Positions 33,167 to 46,100 of a stretch of DNA of 64,000 nucleotides are shown piece by piece. Location: contig NC_034012.1 in the NCBI RefSeq assembly GCF_000346465.2, positions 6,041,747 through 6,105,746 on the forward strand, written 5' to 3'. The notes under the pieces are model-generated. The model ran no database searches and had not been told where the DNA came from. It saw only the letters and a list, made by a program, of their open reading frames with translations. Source of the DNA: Prunus persica (taxonomy: Eukaryota; Streptophyta; Magnoliopsida; Rosales; Rosaceae). Within the stretch, counting starts at the first letter, position 1. Each line of letters begins with the position of its first letter. A program made the translations under genes and the position numbers.

Positions 33167-36100
33167 GTTTCTAACTCTCCTAGTTTAGAGTTTAACGGAC
33201 AACGCCAGGATCGCATTCGACAAAAGAGACGTACCAAATTACCAATCAGCCGTTCGTGTTTGACTCTTCAACTGGCTGAGTAAGGTCGGCCCATAACCTC
33301 ATATACTAATGTACCTTTTATTTTCAGCCCAATAAACGTTGAGAAATAAATACTTGGGAGAAATAGTTTCGCTTTCCATTACATCTTACTCATCTTTATA
33401 GTATGAGGCAAATCACAATTAGACACGTGTTTATGTTACATAGACAAAAATAAAAATAAAAACAAAAAGGTTTATTGACAAAAATATATCAATGTTGTGA
33501 GTTGTGAATGTTTCACACAAAACAAATTCTGCATGTCAACTCCAAGCCTACGTCAAATTACAGTTTGATTAAGTTAACCTCAGGATTACATTAGTTTATT
33601 AGTTTACTAAAACCTACTCATACATACTATAATATTGTATTAGTTCCCAAATAGTTAACGACGTATTGACAATGATCCTTCTCCAACTTTGGTTGAAATG
33701 AAATCTCATTATTCTAATTATTAAAATAATTACAAATTCTAAATTGCAAAATTCAGTAGCCGTCAAATGTTTTTTCCTTAAGAATAATGTTACTTTTATC
33801 AAATTTGTATATCATATTTTCGTATCATCTTATGTAGGAGATGAGGTGGATAGCCATATTAATTAAAATCAATATAACATTTTCTTTTCTTTTATAATTT
33901 ATTGACACTTTTTAATCAATGTGAATGTGCACCTCATAGTAAGAGTCTACTCTTTCCGTGATCTTGTACGGTTAAATTTAATAAATAAATAAAAACCTTT
34001 ATTTAGAGAATGGAGGATGAATGGAACACTTTGATAAAGTCAAAGCCATCCAATAATTAGAAATATTTGTGAAAAAGTGCTTTTTATCGGAACATTAGAT
34101 CTAAGATTCATAATTATGTCTAAATTAATTGTCCACGGTTTTCCCTCTACTATTAATTAAAAATATCTTAGTCTTCAAGCTCACAATTCTCATATGAGAA
34201 ATGATGTCAGCCCACCACATAAATCTGAAATCGAATGTGCTTATGGCATATTCGAACGTGTATTGGTCAACCTCCACCCACTGACCATGGAGTTTTTTTT
34301 TTTTTTTTTTCTTTTCTGTATTTGGTTTTTTATGAGGACCAAAAAGAGTGTTAACCAACCACGGAATCGTTGATAAATAAATCCAGCGGGAGAAGAAAAT
34401 TGTGGTTTTTTATTTTTCTTCCTCAGATGAATTCATCGTACCCTGGCTTAAATATAATAAATCATGTTATCATGCGTGATTATTTTAATCACCAGTGTGC
34501 ATCTTGTTTACAACATTAATAATAGTGTTAAACATATTTTAAAGCATTTATTACTGTACTAATCTTCTTCTTAAAATATTTTCATTGTACTAATATCTTT
34601 TCAATTCGTATATACGTGTATAACTTTAGAGAGCATTCAAAGGTTTCGTAGGATGTGTGTTTGTATTTCTAATTAAGTATGGCCGTACGTATTTCTTTTT
34701 CTTCGAGAATCGTACATACGAATGTATTTCCAAGCATGGATGAAAAGGATTTGTGCAAATACATGGTCCCCATATCTCCCGTGAAAAATGAGTTGATGAT
34801 GGACCACAAAAATTCTCAAAACCCAGATCGCCATGGCTTTCTAATCTTTGGTTTTGAATTGGTGACATCGATATCTCATCATCCAACTCAGAAGAATGGA
34901 CCATAAAACAGCAGAAGGTACTACTAGGCAACAACAAAACGAAGGCAAAGGCAACTTTGCTATCTGAATGTTTTGATAAATGTAGCAATATTATTAGTTT
35001 ATTTATGGCAATGTTAATTTAATACCTAAATTAGTTTGTATAAATTTAAAGCAAAATATGGTTTTTCATCCATTATGACTTGTTAATCTTTTGGCATATC
35101 CAATCCAACTGACATTGCAAGCATCTACAATCATGCTCTCTATTTTTTAGTTAAATTTTAGCTAAAAACATATAAAAGTTATTTTATGAGGTCTCTATAA
35201 AATTTAAACTTCAATCATACTCTCTAGTTTAGGGAGTCATAAATGTTATAACTCTTTTTTAATTGATCTATCTCTATTTAAAAATAATATAAAAAATAGT
35301 TAGCGTTAATTAAAGGTTTGAAATACTCATTAAATAAAACAGCATTAAATTATAGGTAGCCCTTAGGAGTCCTTTCTCTCTCCTCATATTTAGGAGCTCT
35401 TAGATGTCTCCTTATTTTAAGAGGTGGATAGAGAGCATAGTTGGAGTTGTATTTTTCTAAATCATCCTTGCAAAAAATCTGAAAAATTGAAAATTATTAA
35501 GGCATCTAATTGATTCAACAAAATAGATGAACATGATGCTTCAAAAAAAAACTATAATAACAATAATCTAATTGAGTTTTCAAATGATTTCGGATTCAAG
35601 TGATTTTTTGCAAATATAATCTCGGAGGAAATATCTAAAAATTAGACGGTTCGAATCATTAAAAAATAATGTCCCTCAAATAAGCTTATATATGTGTGTT
35701 ATTTAACTTTTAAAATGTTCACTGATTTCTTACTAAATGAGTCCTAAACGTCGAAGCAAATAATTGTAGTTTAGATTAAGACTGTTTGACTTTAAACTCA
35801 ATGGAGTTTTATGTGAAGTTACCTAAGCCCAAATAATACAACCAATTATATTGAAACCAAAAATATAAATCCACATAGGCCAAAAAATGTCCAATAAAAA
35901 CACGATACAAAGAAGAAACACTTAAAATTAGTAACATCATAAACTGCTTAACTAGAATGTGGTCTAATGCTATTTGTATTTAGTTCGTTAGAAGAGGTTT
36001 CAAATTCGACTTATATGGATAATGAGAACGATATATATATTTATGATGAGTTCAACACCTAATTGTGGTGTAGTTTTGTTGTGGGTGTAATAACCCGTTA

Positions 36101-37557
36101 TAAAAATATCTTGTATATATCATATGGTTAATTAACACAACATATTTTAGTCACTAACATGTCAATCCTCAGTGATCTGACCCAATCATACCAACCGGCC
36201 TAACAATTAAAATTGATTGACTTGTGACCTAAAACTAATATAGCATAAACCACTATTGATTACACTTGGAAAAGAGAATCAGTCTCATAAGCAAAAACGT
36301 GGGAGTTTTTCTAGTTACCAAAAAGGATCTTAAATTCCAGAAATGGCATGATTAATGCATGGTGAAATGTGAAGCATGCCAACGAACTTTCTTTAGCTCA
36401 TGCTGCTCTATAAAGTACAAATATGTTGATTCACATGAAAGATATGTAAGTATTAGTATATTTCATGCGTATATGACCGGCAAGAAAGCGTTATTCATAT
36501 TTTATTGCGTTGATTTTTGTTTGAAGCGTTGATTTTTTGTTTTTGTTTTTGTTTTTGTGAGGGATGTGTGTGTGAAACATAGGTAAATATGTATCATGTC
36601 TATCTAGATGGGTGTACACGTATAGAGTACTACAAGTTTTTATGAAACAAATCACAAAAATTTAGGAAATATTGATGTGGAGAAATTTATAGTAGCTTAT
36701 ATTTTAAAATAATTCATTTCCAAACACAGACAAAAACAGCGAACAGAAAAGATGGAGTTTATCCCTAGTTTATTGTGGGACCAGGGCAATGCATGATTTT
36801 TAAAATATTGGTAGTTGGATAAACATATAGTTCTGGCAAAAAAACAAAAAGATAAGATAAACATATAGTTAATAATAATGTTTAAAATAATAATATCGTG
36901 TTAATTGATTTTGTAAGACACAATTAGATATTAAAACAGTTTTCGATTTATCTAAATTTTTACAAAATTAATTTATAAATATAAACTTAAAAAATAAATA
37001 ATCGTTAAAAAATATTTCCTAAATAAAATTATTTGAAATATCTCTCAATAAAAGAGAGTGATATACATATAAAGTGCGAATCATAATATTGTGGTAACGA
37101 TGAAGACACGCAGATGTAGGGACAATGATGAGACATGATTCATGATTGGAGTATGTATTGTGTATATATGCCAAAATCATGATAATTAGATTAGATTTTA
37201 TATTCCTTTGATTAGATTGATGGTGGGTCAACATGCATGCTAATAACTTTGTATTTAATTTCCATTCAAATGCACATTTTAGTTTTATTTATTCTAATAC
37301 ATATAGGTTGATCAAAGACCAACTACCAGTTGTTTATAATCGGATGCATATGGGAAGGATGAGTAGCCTAACTTTTTTTATAAGTTTCATACGAATTTCC
37401 TCAAATTTTCAATGTGTTATAAATACTATGAACAACTTCATTATGAGGAAATTGAAATTCGGGGGACAAATGTAAATCATCATGTAGTTCAATCAATCAA
37501 AAGAAAATGGAAGAGAAAACCCATAATGAAGTTGTGAGGCCATGCTCATTTAATATA
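33165..37557. other. Gene-poor AT-rich spacer
   Basis: No gene is supported. The poly-A/T-interrupted open stretches at 34125-34358 and 34626-34988 lack family resemblance. 35672-35692 repeats the TCCCTCAAATAAGCTTAT word of 11.63 kb. 35950-36110 has TGGTCTAATGCT and GGTTTCAAATTCGAC about 45 bp apart, a weak SINE-like A/B-box arrangement. Confidence 0.35.
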
Positions 37558-37853
37558 GGCTTAAATGTTAAAATGGTCCATGTGTTTTATCTCATAGGTC
37601 AATTTAGTCCTTGTGTTATCAATTTGGCCAATTTGATCTTTGTGTTTGTATATGTTAGTCAATGTGATCCATTCCTTTAAAAATATAAAATTAATTTTTA
37701 AAAAAATGTAATTGATTATAAAATTTTAAATTCAAATTGAAAAATGGAATATATTTCTTTTAAATTTCACCTTTCTCAATTTCGCACACACACCTCAACC
37801 ACCTCCCAACCCAGCCACCCTCACCACCATTCCAACCCCACCTAAACTACAAC

Positions 37854-37896
<43 letters not shown>

Positions 37897-38389
37897 ACAA
37901 ATCATGAAGATCATCATAGCCGGTCACCGTAAGCTTGACGGCTCTATCGCCAATTGATCATCTTGGCTGCAGCAAAAGTCGACGACATTCAGACCAATGG
38001 ATCGAAGAGGAGAGAGAGAGATGAAGGGTAGAGTATGAGAAAATCTTAAACATAAGATAGAAGAAAATTTGCAGCAAGAAAAGAGTAGGCATCAATTCTA
38101 CTAAGACACCTTTTTTTTTTCCTATAGGAATCGAGACCATTGGAGGTTGAGGTTGTGTGGGTTTTAATAATTTTAGCATTATTATTATTTGAGTTTAAAT
38201 CTTTATAATTAATTACAAAATTTTAAATTAATTTTAAATGTTCTTTTTTTAGGTTTTAACATAATTTTGATCGAAAGGATCAAATTTGTTAACAGATACA
38301 AACACAGGGACTAAATTGACCAAATTATTAACACAATGACTAAATTGGCCGATAAGATAAAACACAGGGACCATTTCAACATTTAAGCC
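37558..38389. mobile_element. Mutator-like element with perfect 9-bp target duplication (832 bp)
   Basis: The termini start GGCTTAAATGTT on both strands. TIRs of about 120 bp pair 37558-37680 with 38265-38389; shared words include AAATGGTCC.TGTGTTTTATC, CAATTTAGTC.TTGTGTTA, AATTTGG.CAATTT and CTGTGTTTGTAT. The 9-bp sequence TTTAATATA flanks both ends exactly (37549-37557 and 38390-38398), the target-site size of Mutator elements. The interior has a (CT)n tract (37857-37890) and no transposase. It is non-autonomous. The exact duplication suggests comparatively recent insertion. Confidence 0.9.
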
Positions 38390-38398
38390 TTTAATATA

Positions 38399-40684
38399 TG
38401 ATGAAAACACCTTATAAAATAATATAACTTCAAACATAAAAACATAATCAACACATAATTGGTTTTAGAGTATGCTATTCATTTGGAAGGCCCAGTAGTC
38501 TCACATCCTTCTATATCATTCAATGTGAATTGTACACGTGTTAGACACAAAAAGATATCACACGTGAGAAGACATATTAAAAGATCTTAAAACTCTCAAT
38601 TCATGATCTATTCTTTTATTTTTAAAATTCGACCTTGCATTACGTCTCAACAATCACAATGGGACTCAATTGATATTGAAATTGAAACATCAAATTCCTC
38701 CGCATAATATTTACACACTAAAGAAGAATTGATTGAAATATCTTGATTCAACAATTACCTTCTGACAATAAAATAATAATTCCAATTTGATTCTCTATCA
38801 CTTCTTTTGTCCAACACATCATTACAAACCATATCGGATTAATCCAACAGATAAACATAAGTTTAGTGAGCTTATGTTTAGTATAATTTTGTTTAAGGAA
38901 TTTTAACCATTTACTTCATTTGAGAAACCAAATATATGATAGCGATTGATAGATAGCTATGTGCGCTTATGTTAGGTATGAAGCCATAACTCCACAACAT
39001 TTGGCATGTGTAAAGTGCCAAAAGCTGACGCGGACCGCACTCCAGTCCAGATACAAGTAACTGAAATAAATAGACCAAGTGAATAGCAACCTCCACGTAT
39101 AAAATTTAAAAAAAAATCAATCAAAAGAATACATTCTTCTTGCACTCATAATTAAGGAAGGTAAAACAAGAAGAATTTTTCGTATGCGCCATCATCGCAT
39201 CCTTTGATAACATGATTCCTCATTTCACCATATAAATAAGTCATACAGCTTTTGAGTGGTTTTGCTTTTTTTTATTTATTTATCATTTCATAAATTTTTT
39301 TTGTCGTGAAGTTGAGATTTATTAACGAAGCGTTTAACGAAATTTGCTTTGTTAGTGTGTGAAATAGCATTTCGTTTTAAACCATATTGTATCCACGGAA
39401 GAATCCCAAAATGATGCAGAAACAAAATTGACTAATCCAGTATAATTTGTTACATTCTGAAATATCAAGTTCAAAATTTGGTTGAACGTAAAAGGCCTAA
39501 TGACATGAAAGTTTCCCAAATCGTATGGTTTGGATAAGTAAGTTTGCCCCTATAAGGATTAGTGTGGAACCTTCAAAGAGATTTTAAATGGTTAACAAAA
39601 CACCATGCTTAATTATATAATGCATATGTGGGCATCTATCCTAATTACATATAAATAATTTCTTCTAGAATAAGTGATCGTAGGAATTTGTGCTTATCTC
39701 CAAAGTTGGAGGCTGCTTGGATCAGTCAACCCTTTAGTGTAACACGTTTCCTTTCTTCTTGGAATTTTTTGGAGGAAACACTCGAGTCATGTCAGTCGTG
39801 TCAAATAATTTTAATTCAATTTATTTATTAAAATTGTAAAATTAATAAAATCCCTTGTTCTAAAACCAAATGTATTCCACCAAAAAAAAAAAAAAAACAA
39901 ATGTATCAAATATATGCTTCTCATAAAATAAAATAATTTATTGTGATGACATCTAAAAAAACCAACTTATAAATCAAACAAAAAAATAAACATGTAGGAC
40001 TTGTATTTTCGAAATTAATCTTTTGTTTTAGCTAGAACGAGACATGGAGAGAAAGAAAAAGAAAGTTGACCTTCTGTTCATGAGTTAAATATTGTTGGCA
40101 CTTAATACTACCTTCGGAGCTACTGTTAGGGTTCACACAGACTTAGAATTCTGGGAAATTTAGGGTTTCACTTTAAAGTCGAGTCTTGGTGAGTTTAGTA
40201 CGTAGGCAAACAGTGTTTCCATGCAAGAAGCCAAACCTGCAAGTCATCACAAGACATACTCAAAGGCTTATTTTTCCCAACAGATTAATGAATTTTGTAT
40301 AATTTTATCCGAATAAGTCCATAACACTAACACATAAGAGTTTGCATTAATTTGATCGATAGTCAAGTGATACGCTTTGTACTTATAATAAATGCCAAAG
40401 CTACCAACTGGCCAAAGGCACACCTTTAAACTAGTTGATTATTACGTTAATTGGTAGGTTTAGATTATATATAATTTAATTGGTAGATTTAGATTATATA
40501 TAATATAATGGTCATTATTTAAATATACACGTGAGGGAGATAAATGTGTGTGTTACCATGGTAAACATGACTTTCTATAGTAGTAGTTGATTTGAAAGTA
40601 ATGCTGCCCAAAATTTAAAGAGTAGTTTAATTCATATTATACTTGTATGACTGTTTAACACTAGTTGTGGTTTACCAAAATTAA
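38399..40684. other. AT-rich spacer
   Basis: No gene, RNA gene or element with definable ends was recognised. Short A-runs lie near 39880. Confidence 0.35.
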
Positions 40685-41007
40685 GGGCCTATTTGATAAC
40701 CATTTTATTTTTCATTTTTTTGTTTTCGATTTTTGTGTTTGAGTATATAGGAAAATGAGAGGGGAGGGTCGGTGGAATGAGAGAGGAAGATTGGAGGGAT
40801 GAGTAACAAAAGTGAAAACAATTTCAAATATATTTCAGTTTTTAGTTTTTGTTCTCACTTTTGTAACTCATCTCCTCTTATTTCCCTCTCAATCTCATCT
40901 CCACTCACTTTCATCCTCTCTCTTTTCCTTTTATACTTGAGCACAAAAAATAAAAAATAAAAAATAAAAAATAAAAACTGAAACTGAAATGCTTATCAAA
41001 CAGGGCC
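40685..41007. mobile_element. Tourist-like (PIF/Harbinger) MITE, 323 bp
   Basis: Both ends read GGGCC..TTTGATAA (left GGGCCTATTTGATAACCATT, right as reverse complement GGCCCTGTTTGATAAGCATT) and are flanked by the 3-bp duplication TAA (40682-40684, 41008-41010). The GGGCCTGTTTG terminus and TWA target are hallmarks of Tourist/Harbinger MITEs. The interior is a foldback of AGTAACAAAAGTGAAAA and its complement. A diverged relative lies at 12.73-12.98 kb. Confidence 0.85.
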
Positions 41008-42419
41008 TAACTAAATTTATTACTTAATTTCATTCAAAGTTTAAGAAAAGAGAATGTGAGGCATGTGAGATGAAAATGCTAAAATGATAGGTTTGGAAGA
41101 AAGTAAGTTGACCCTAGCAATCTTTAGTTTCAAATTTAGTAACTAAACTAAGGCTTTGACTTTCCGTATGTACATGATTGACAACAAAAGATTCTTAATA
41201 ATTTTATAAGACGATTAACACTCCTACCAAAGAAAAAAGAGAGAAGACAATTAGCAAAGAATCTTACCAATTTTGTTCTATTATTATTAATTCAAATTGG
41301 TACCTACATTGCAACTCTAGGTTTTAGTAATTAAAAACTTTCACTGTTAAAAAAATTTACATGCATGCATTAATCAAATCAAATAAACAGCCTTGAACGC
41401 AATTAATTCTTCATAAGTTAGAAAGAAATAAAACACTCAACTGATAATAGAAGAAATACCACTATATCAAATAAACAATTTTTTCTTACGGCGAAGAAAT
41501 ATTTTACGATTGATTCTTTTATCGAGTACAAAATATTAAAATAAATATTGGATACATATACTATAACATTTCCAAGTACATTTAGATGTTTTTGCTTTTG
41601 TATTGTGACATCTGAATATTCACAGTCCATCATCCCATGTTCATTATTTTCTTCACTGGACCATTTATTTTCTTTTCCGGAAAATTGGTTTGATATTTCC
41701 TATTTAGTTTTTATGATGATACATTAATTGGCTGTAAATATATTGCTGGAAGAAAGGTGGCTCAAATTATTGCATACAATAGTATCCACGCAAAGATGGA
41801 AGAAGTTCCACCAGATTTGACACTCCCAATCTACCAATCAGTTTCGTGGGCCCACTGCTAACATTAAAAAAAACTTTACACAATCGAATTTTACTGACAA
41901 GTGACAACCTGCCCACATCAGAAATTCATATTTGCATTGCATCTGAAAATAAATTCATATTATTAATTTTGTTTCACCCTTCTTAATATTTTCTTAAATT
42001 CTTCGTTATTTTGCTTTTTATCTAATAGCAGTAGATTATATACAAATTAACTGCTTAAAGTCTCAGACATCAGCTGATTAATTACCAAATGTGTTTGTGT
42101 CTCTTGGAAATGAATAACAAAATATATACAGAAAAACCAAACAACTTCTCCTCTCTCTTCCTCCTCTGTCCGCCTCTTTCTATATTCTCTCTCATTGATT
42201 GGCAGAGAGATGCTTTATGTGTAAACTCTTTCATTAAAGCAGCTGAGAAAGTCCTTGTGTTTTTTTCTGTTATTTGTCTGAAACTTTGTGCTTTGAACAG
42301 ATAAACAGCCAAAACGGCCTGTGAACCTGCACACAACTCTCTCTTTCTGTTACAGCTTCGTTTTTTTCCCGGAAAACCGACTTGGGCTTCTGCTTATCTC
42401 TCTGCTTTAGTACAAAGGG
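41008..42419. other. Promoter-side region of the first KUP gene
   Basis: AT-rich spacer. From about 42100 the sequence becomes pyrimidine-rich (CTTCTCCTCTCTCTTCCTCC; CTCTCTTTCTGTTACAGC), consistent with promoter/5' leader. The overlapping open frames at 42082-42336 on both strands are not supported as genes. Confidence 0.35.
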
Positions 42420-43001
42420 ATGCTTATTGATCATGTGGCTGAGCCTCAGCCTCTTCTCCAGTTGACCCCACTTGGGAATTCCAGTGACAAAGTAATAATT
42501 CTCACTTCTTTGTCTGTTCTGTCATTTCATTTTCTGTGTGAGGTGCTATTGAGCTCTTCTGCCCTCAATTGGGTCTCTGTGATTTAATGCTTTTTGTTCA
42601 ATTCCTGTAATTGCTGGCACTGAGTTGAAGTATCAAGTTTTTAGCTTTAATTCATTTTCAGCTTGTACCAAGATTGAACTTTAGGTGGGTATCAATTTTT
42701 TAGCTCCGCCTGGCCACAGGACTGATGTCAATTTCTTGTTACTGTCTGTTAATTGTCTCTTGTTGCTTTAAAAAGAGTTATTTTTGAACTGAACATATCA
42801 CCCTAATCATGGGTTTGTGTTTTTTCCTTATTTGGTCTTCAGATTGTATTGCTGGGTTTCAATTCATAGTTCTATTGGGAATGGATTTCAAGTGAAGATC
42901 AAATTTTGAAGATCTGGTTCCAATCACTTTTAGTGATAGTTCATATTGGTTTTCTTTTAGTTTTTCTATTATAGCTTTATGAAAGCTGCAGAATCATTTG
43001 A
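42420..43001 (+). promoter_or_regulatory. Candidate spliced upstream ORF in the KUP copy 1 leader
   Basis: ATG at 42420 opens MLIDHVAEPQPLLQLTPLGN followed by SSDK up to a possible donor (AAA|GTAATA, 42492). Joining to the acceptor TATTATAG|CTTT (exon from 42975) continues LYESCRII and stops at 42999-43001, giving 32 codons that end 7 bp before the proposed KUP start at 43009 and overlap the ATG at 42979 in another frame. The leader intron is inferred from sequence only. If it is real, the uORF could limit translation of the transporter. Confidence 0.35.
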
Positions 43002-43008
43002 AATTTCA

Positions 43009-43138
43009 ATGGCTTCAAGAGTGGAGATTGATGAAGATAGTGATACCAACAAAGGCAGTATGTGGGTTTTGGATCAGAAGCTTGACCAACCCATGGATGA
43101 GGAGGCTGGCAGGCTTAGAAATATGTACAGGGAAAAGG

Positions 43139-43184
<46 letters not shown>

Positions 43185-46100
43185 GTATATATATACAGGA
43201 GTTCAGATGTAATTCAATGAAGTGAAACGGTATTTACTCCTTGTCAATGAATTTAAACCTTCTGGGGTTTAACTGTTTTTAAGTCAACAAGTTCCAATTT
43301 ATATTTCCAATTCCCAAAGATTTTCAACTGGTAAAATGATTTCAGCCTGATAATAATGTTGTGCATATTTTAGGATGTTGGAAATGAATATGTGGATTTC
43401 TTGTGTAGTTATTGTTGGACATATTTCAATTGCTATGAAAACGACTGAAAAAGTGATATGCTATATGGTTTAAGTAATTGCCTGATATTAGTGGATATTG
43501 AGGATAATGTATATTCTTGATTGTGTGTGCTGATCCAATTTTCAAATCTCCAGAAGTTCTCTGCACTATTGCTTATGCGGCTTGCATTCCAAAGTCTTGG
43601 AGTGGTTTTTGGAGATTTGGGTACTTCTCCCTTGTATGTTTTCTACAATACGTTTCCTCATGGAATTTCAGACCCGGAGGATGTGGTTGGAGCTCTTTCA
43701 TTGATTATATACTCTCTTACTCTTATCCCGCTCCTCAAGTATGTGTTCGTTGTTTGTAGGGCGAATGACAGTGGTCAAGGTAAACCAAACTCTATATGTA
43801 GATTTGCATCATCAATTGTCTGGTGTTTTATGGGATGATAAAAGGGATAAAGTACATATGTTCACTGTTACAGCTTACCATATGCAATGGTGATTATTCA
43901 CATGTGTCTACCCGTAATGATAAACATAAATGCAGTATACTTGGTCAAATATGTGAATTGTTATGCATTTTTATTAGAACATTCTAGTCATACTTTCCCA
44001 TCTGTAATTGTTATGAAAAATGTTGAAGAACAAATTAGCTTGTGTTTCCTTTTTCTTGTTTATCTTTAATAAAGTAGTCTCTGGCAGGAAAGTAATTAGC
44101 TTGACAGAATTATTTTGTAAAAGAAGTAGCATATACAAGTGTCTAGTGTTCGGCTTACATGCCCATATTATTTTTACTTACCAATTTGACCCCGAACTCA
44201 TGTCATTGGTTATGATTTTACCGTATCACTCGTAGCAGTGTGAGTGAAGCCACATTTGCAAACGAACTGATTATTTAGGTAACACATTGGTACATATACT
44301 TCTTGATTTAGAACAGAGGAGGTGTTTAACAAATTTCCTTTATTAGTTATTTTCCTGAAATTAATTTAAACATGACATCGTGTATCTTGTGCTCATTGTT
44401 CTCAAACTGCATGCGTCCAAGAGTTGTATGGTACTGTTTGTTGCTCATGAGTCACCATAAAGTTCTACGGAATAAGTGGTTTCTGCGTTGCAGGTGGAAC
44501 ATTTGCTCTTTATTCATTGCTCTGCCGACATGCAAATGTAAAAACTATTCCTAACCAACACCGGACTGATGAAGAGCTAACAACGTATAGTCGTTCTACT
44601 TTCCATGAACAATCATATGCTGCAAAAACCAAGAAGTGGTTGGAGGGGCATGCATCAAGGAAGAATGCCCTTCTTCTTCTGGTCCTCGTTGGCACTTGTA
44701 TGGTGATTGGTGATGGGATTCTTACTCCAGCTATATCTGGTACACATTTCTTGACACTAGAAGTCATATATCTTTTCCTAATAATCCATCTGTTCATCCT
44801 TTTTGTCTCTCTGCCATTATTTGTTCTTTGATAAGCAAAAGTTGTTTATTAGAAAGGGCCCAATGGGGGCACAACCCAGGTACACAAGAAGCGTAAGGAA
44901 CTTTTTATTAAAAGGCCTAAATAGGTAAGTAAACAAAAAATATATATATATATATAGAAAAAGATAATGGGATGTCGGGGTGAGTGTGGTTATCGACATG
45001 GATAACAATCTCTTCCAACCTTACAATCCTAGAGTTTCTTTCCAAAACAAAAGAAATATACTTTAATAGGGGCTGTAGAGTACTAAAGATTCTTCCAAGA
45101 AAGGAATTAAAATGGGGAAAAATCAACGCTTGAAATGAGTGTGGTTAAATTTTTTTTGTTTCTCTCCATATCCTTAGAAGATATCAACTATGCTTTGCTT
45201 TGGGCAGTTTTATCAGCTGCTGGCGGGATCAAAGTAAGCAGCCCTGGCATGAAAAATGGTACCGTCATATTCCTTGGAACTAAATGTTTTTATTTTTTAA
45301 ATGTGGTTCCTTGCCTCTGTACCTCTCTCAGTCACTACTGCTGAATTATGTCTTTAACTGATACTTTGTTTGTTGTGGTGCAGATTATGTCATACTTGTT
45401 GCTGTTGTAATATTAGTAGGCTTGTTTAGCGTACAGCACTATGGTACAGATAAAGTTGGTTGGCTCTTTGCTCCCATTGTGCTTCTTTGGTTTCTCTTAA
45501 TTGGAGGTATTGGCATATTCAACATCTGGAAACATGACAGTAGTGTTTTGAGAGCTTTTTCGCCCGTCTATATATATCGGTATTTTAAAAGGAATGGGAG
45601 AGATGGTTGGACTTCCCTTGGAGGTATCATGCTTAGTATAACAGGTAAAGTTTCTGTATCCTAATTTCACTTTTCGGCTCTTTAAGTTTCTGTATCCTAA
45701 TACCACATCTGCTATTTTGGATTCTGATGACAAGTTATGAATGATTACAGGGACTGAAGCACTCTTTGCCGACCTTGCCCATTTTCCAGTTTCAGCTGTA
45801 CAGATTGCTTTCACTACGGTTGTGTTTCCTTGCCTTCTTTTAGCCTATTCTGGTCAAGCTGCGTACCTTATGAAAAATCATGACAACAAAACTGTGCTTC
45901 AAGCATTTTATCTTTCCATTCCAGGTTTGCCCTAATCTTTATTTTGCATACATGGGAGAACACATAAACGGGTTTCTCATAATTAAGCACACTAAAATTT
46001 TTAGTAATAGTATTTGATAGAATTTTAAAAATATAAAAATATTTACTCAAGTCTTTTTATTCTTTTAAATCTTAACTAATGTAGATTACTGGGTCTTTTT

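Noticed and set aside
34125..34988. Two minus-strand open frames and an overlapping plus-strand frame at 34679-34906
   Set aside because: They contain homopolymer-driven lysine runs, no family motifs and no splice or promoter context.
35950..36110. Second SINE or tRNA-like unit
   Set aside because: TGGTCTAATGCT and GGTTTCAAATTCGAC only loosely resemble A and B boxes, and no cloverleaf, 3' tail or target duplication was found.
42082..42336. Small protein genes in the KUP copy 1 leader on both strands
   Set aside because: They overlap each other in pyrimidine-rich leader sequence and show no conserved motif.
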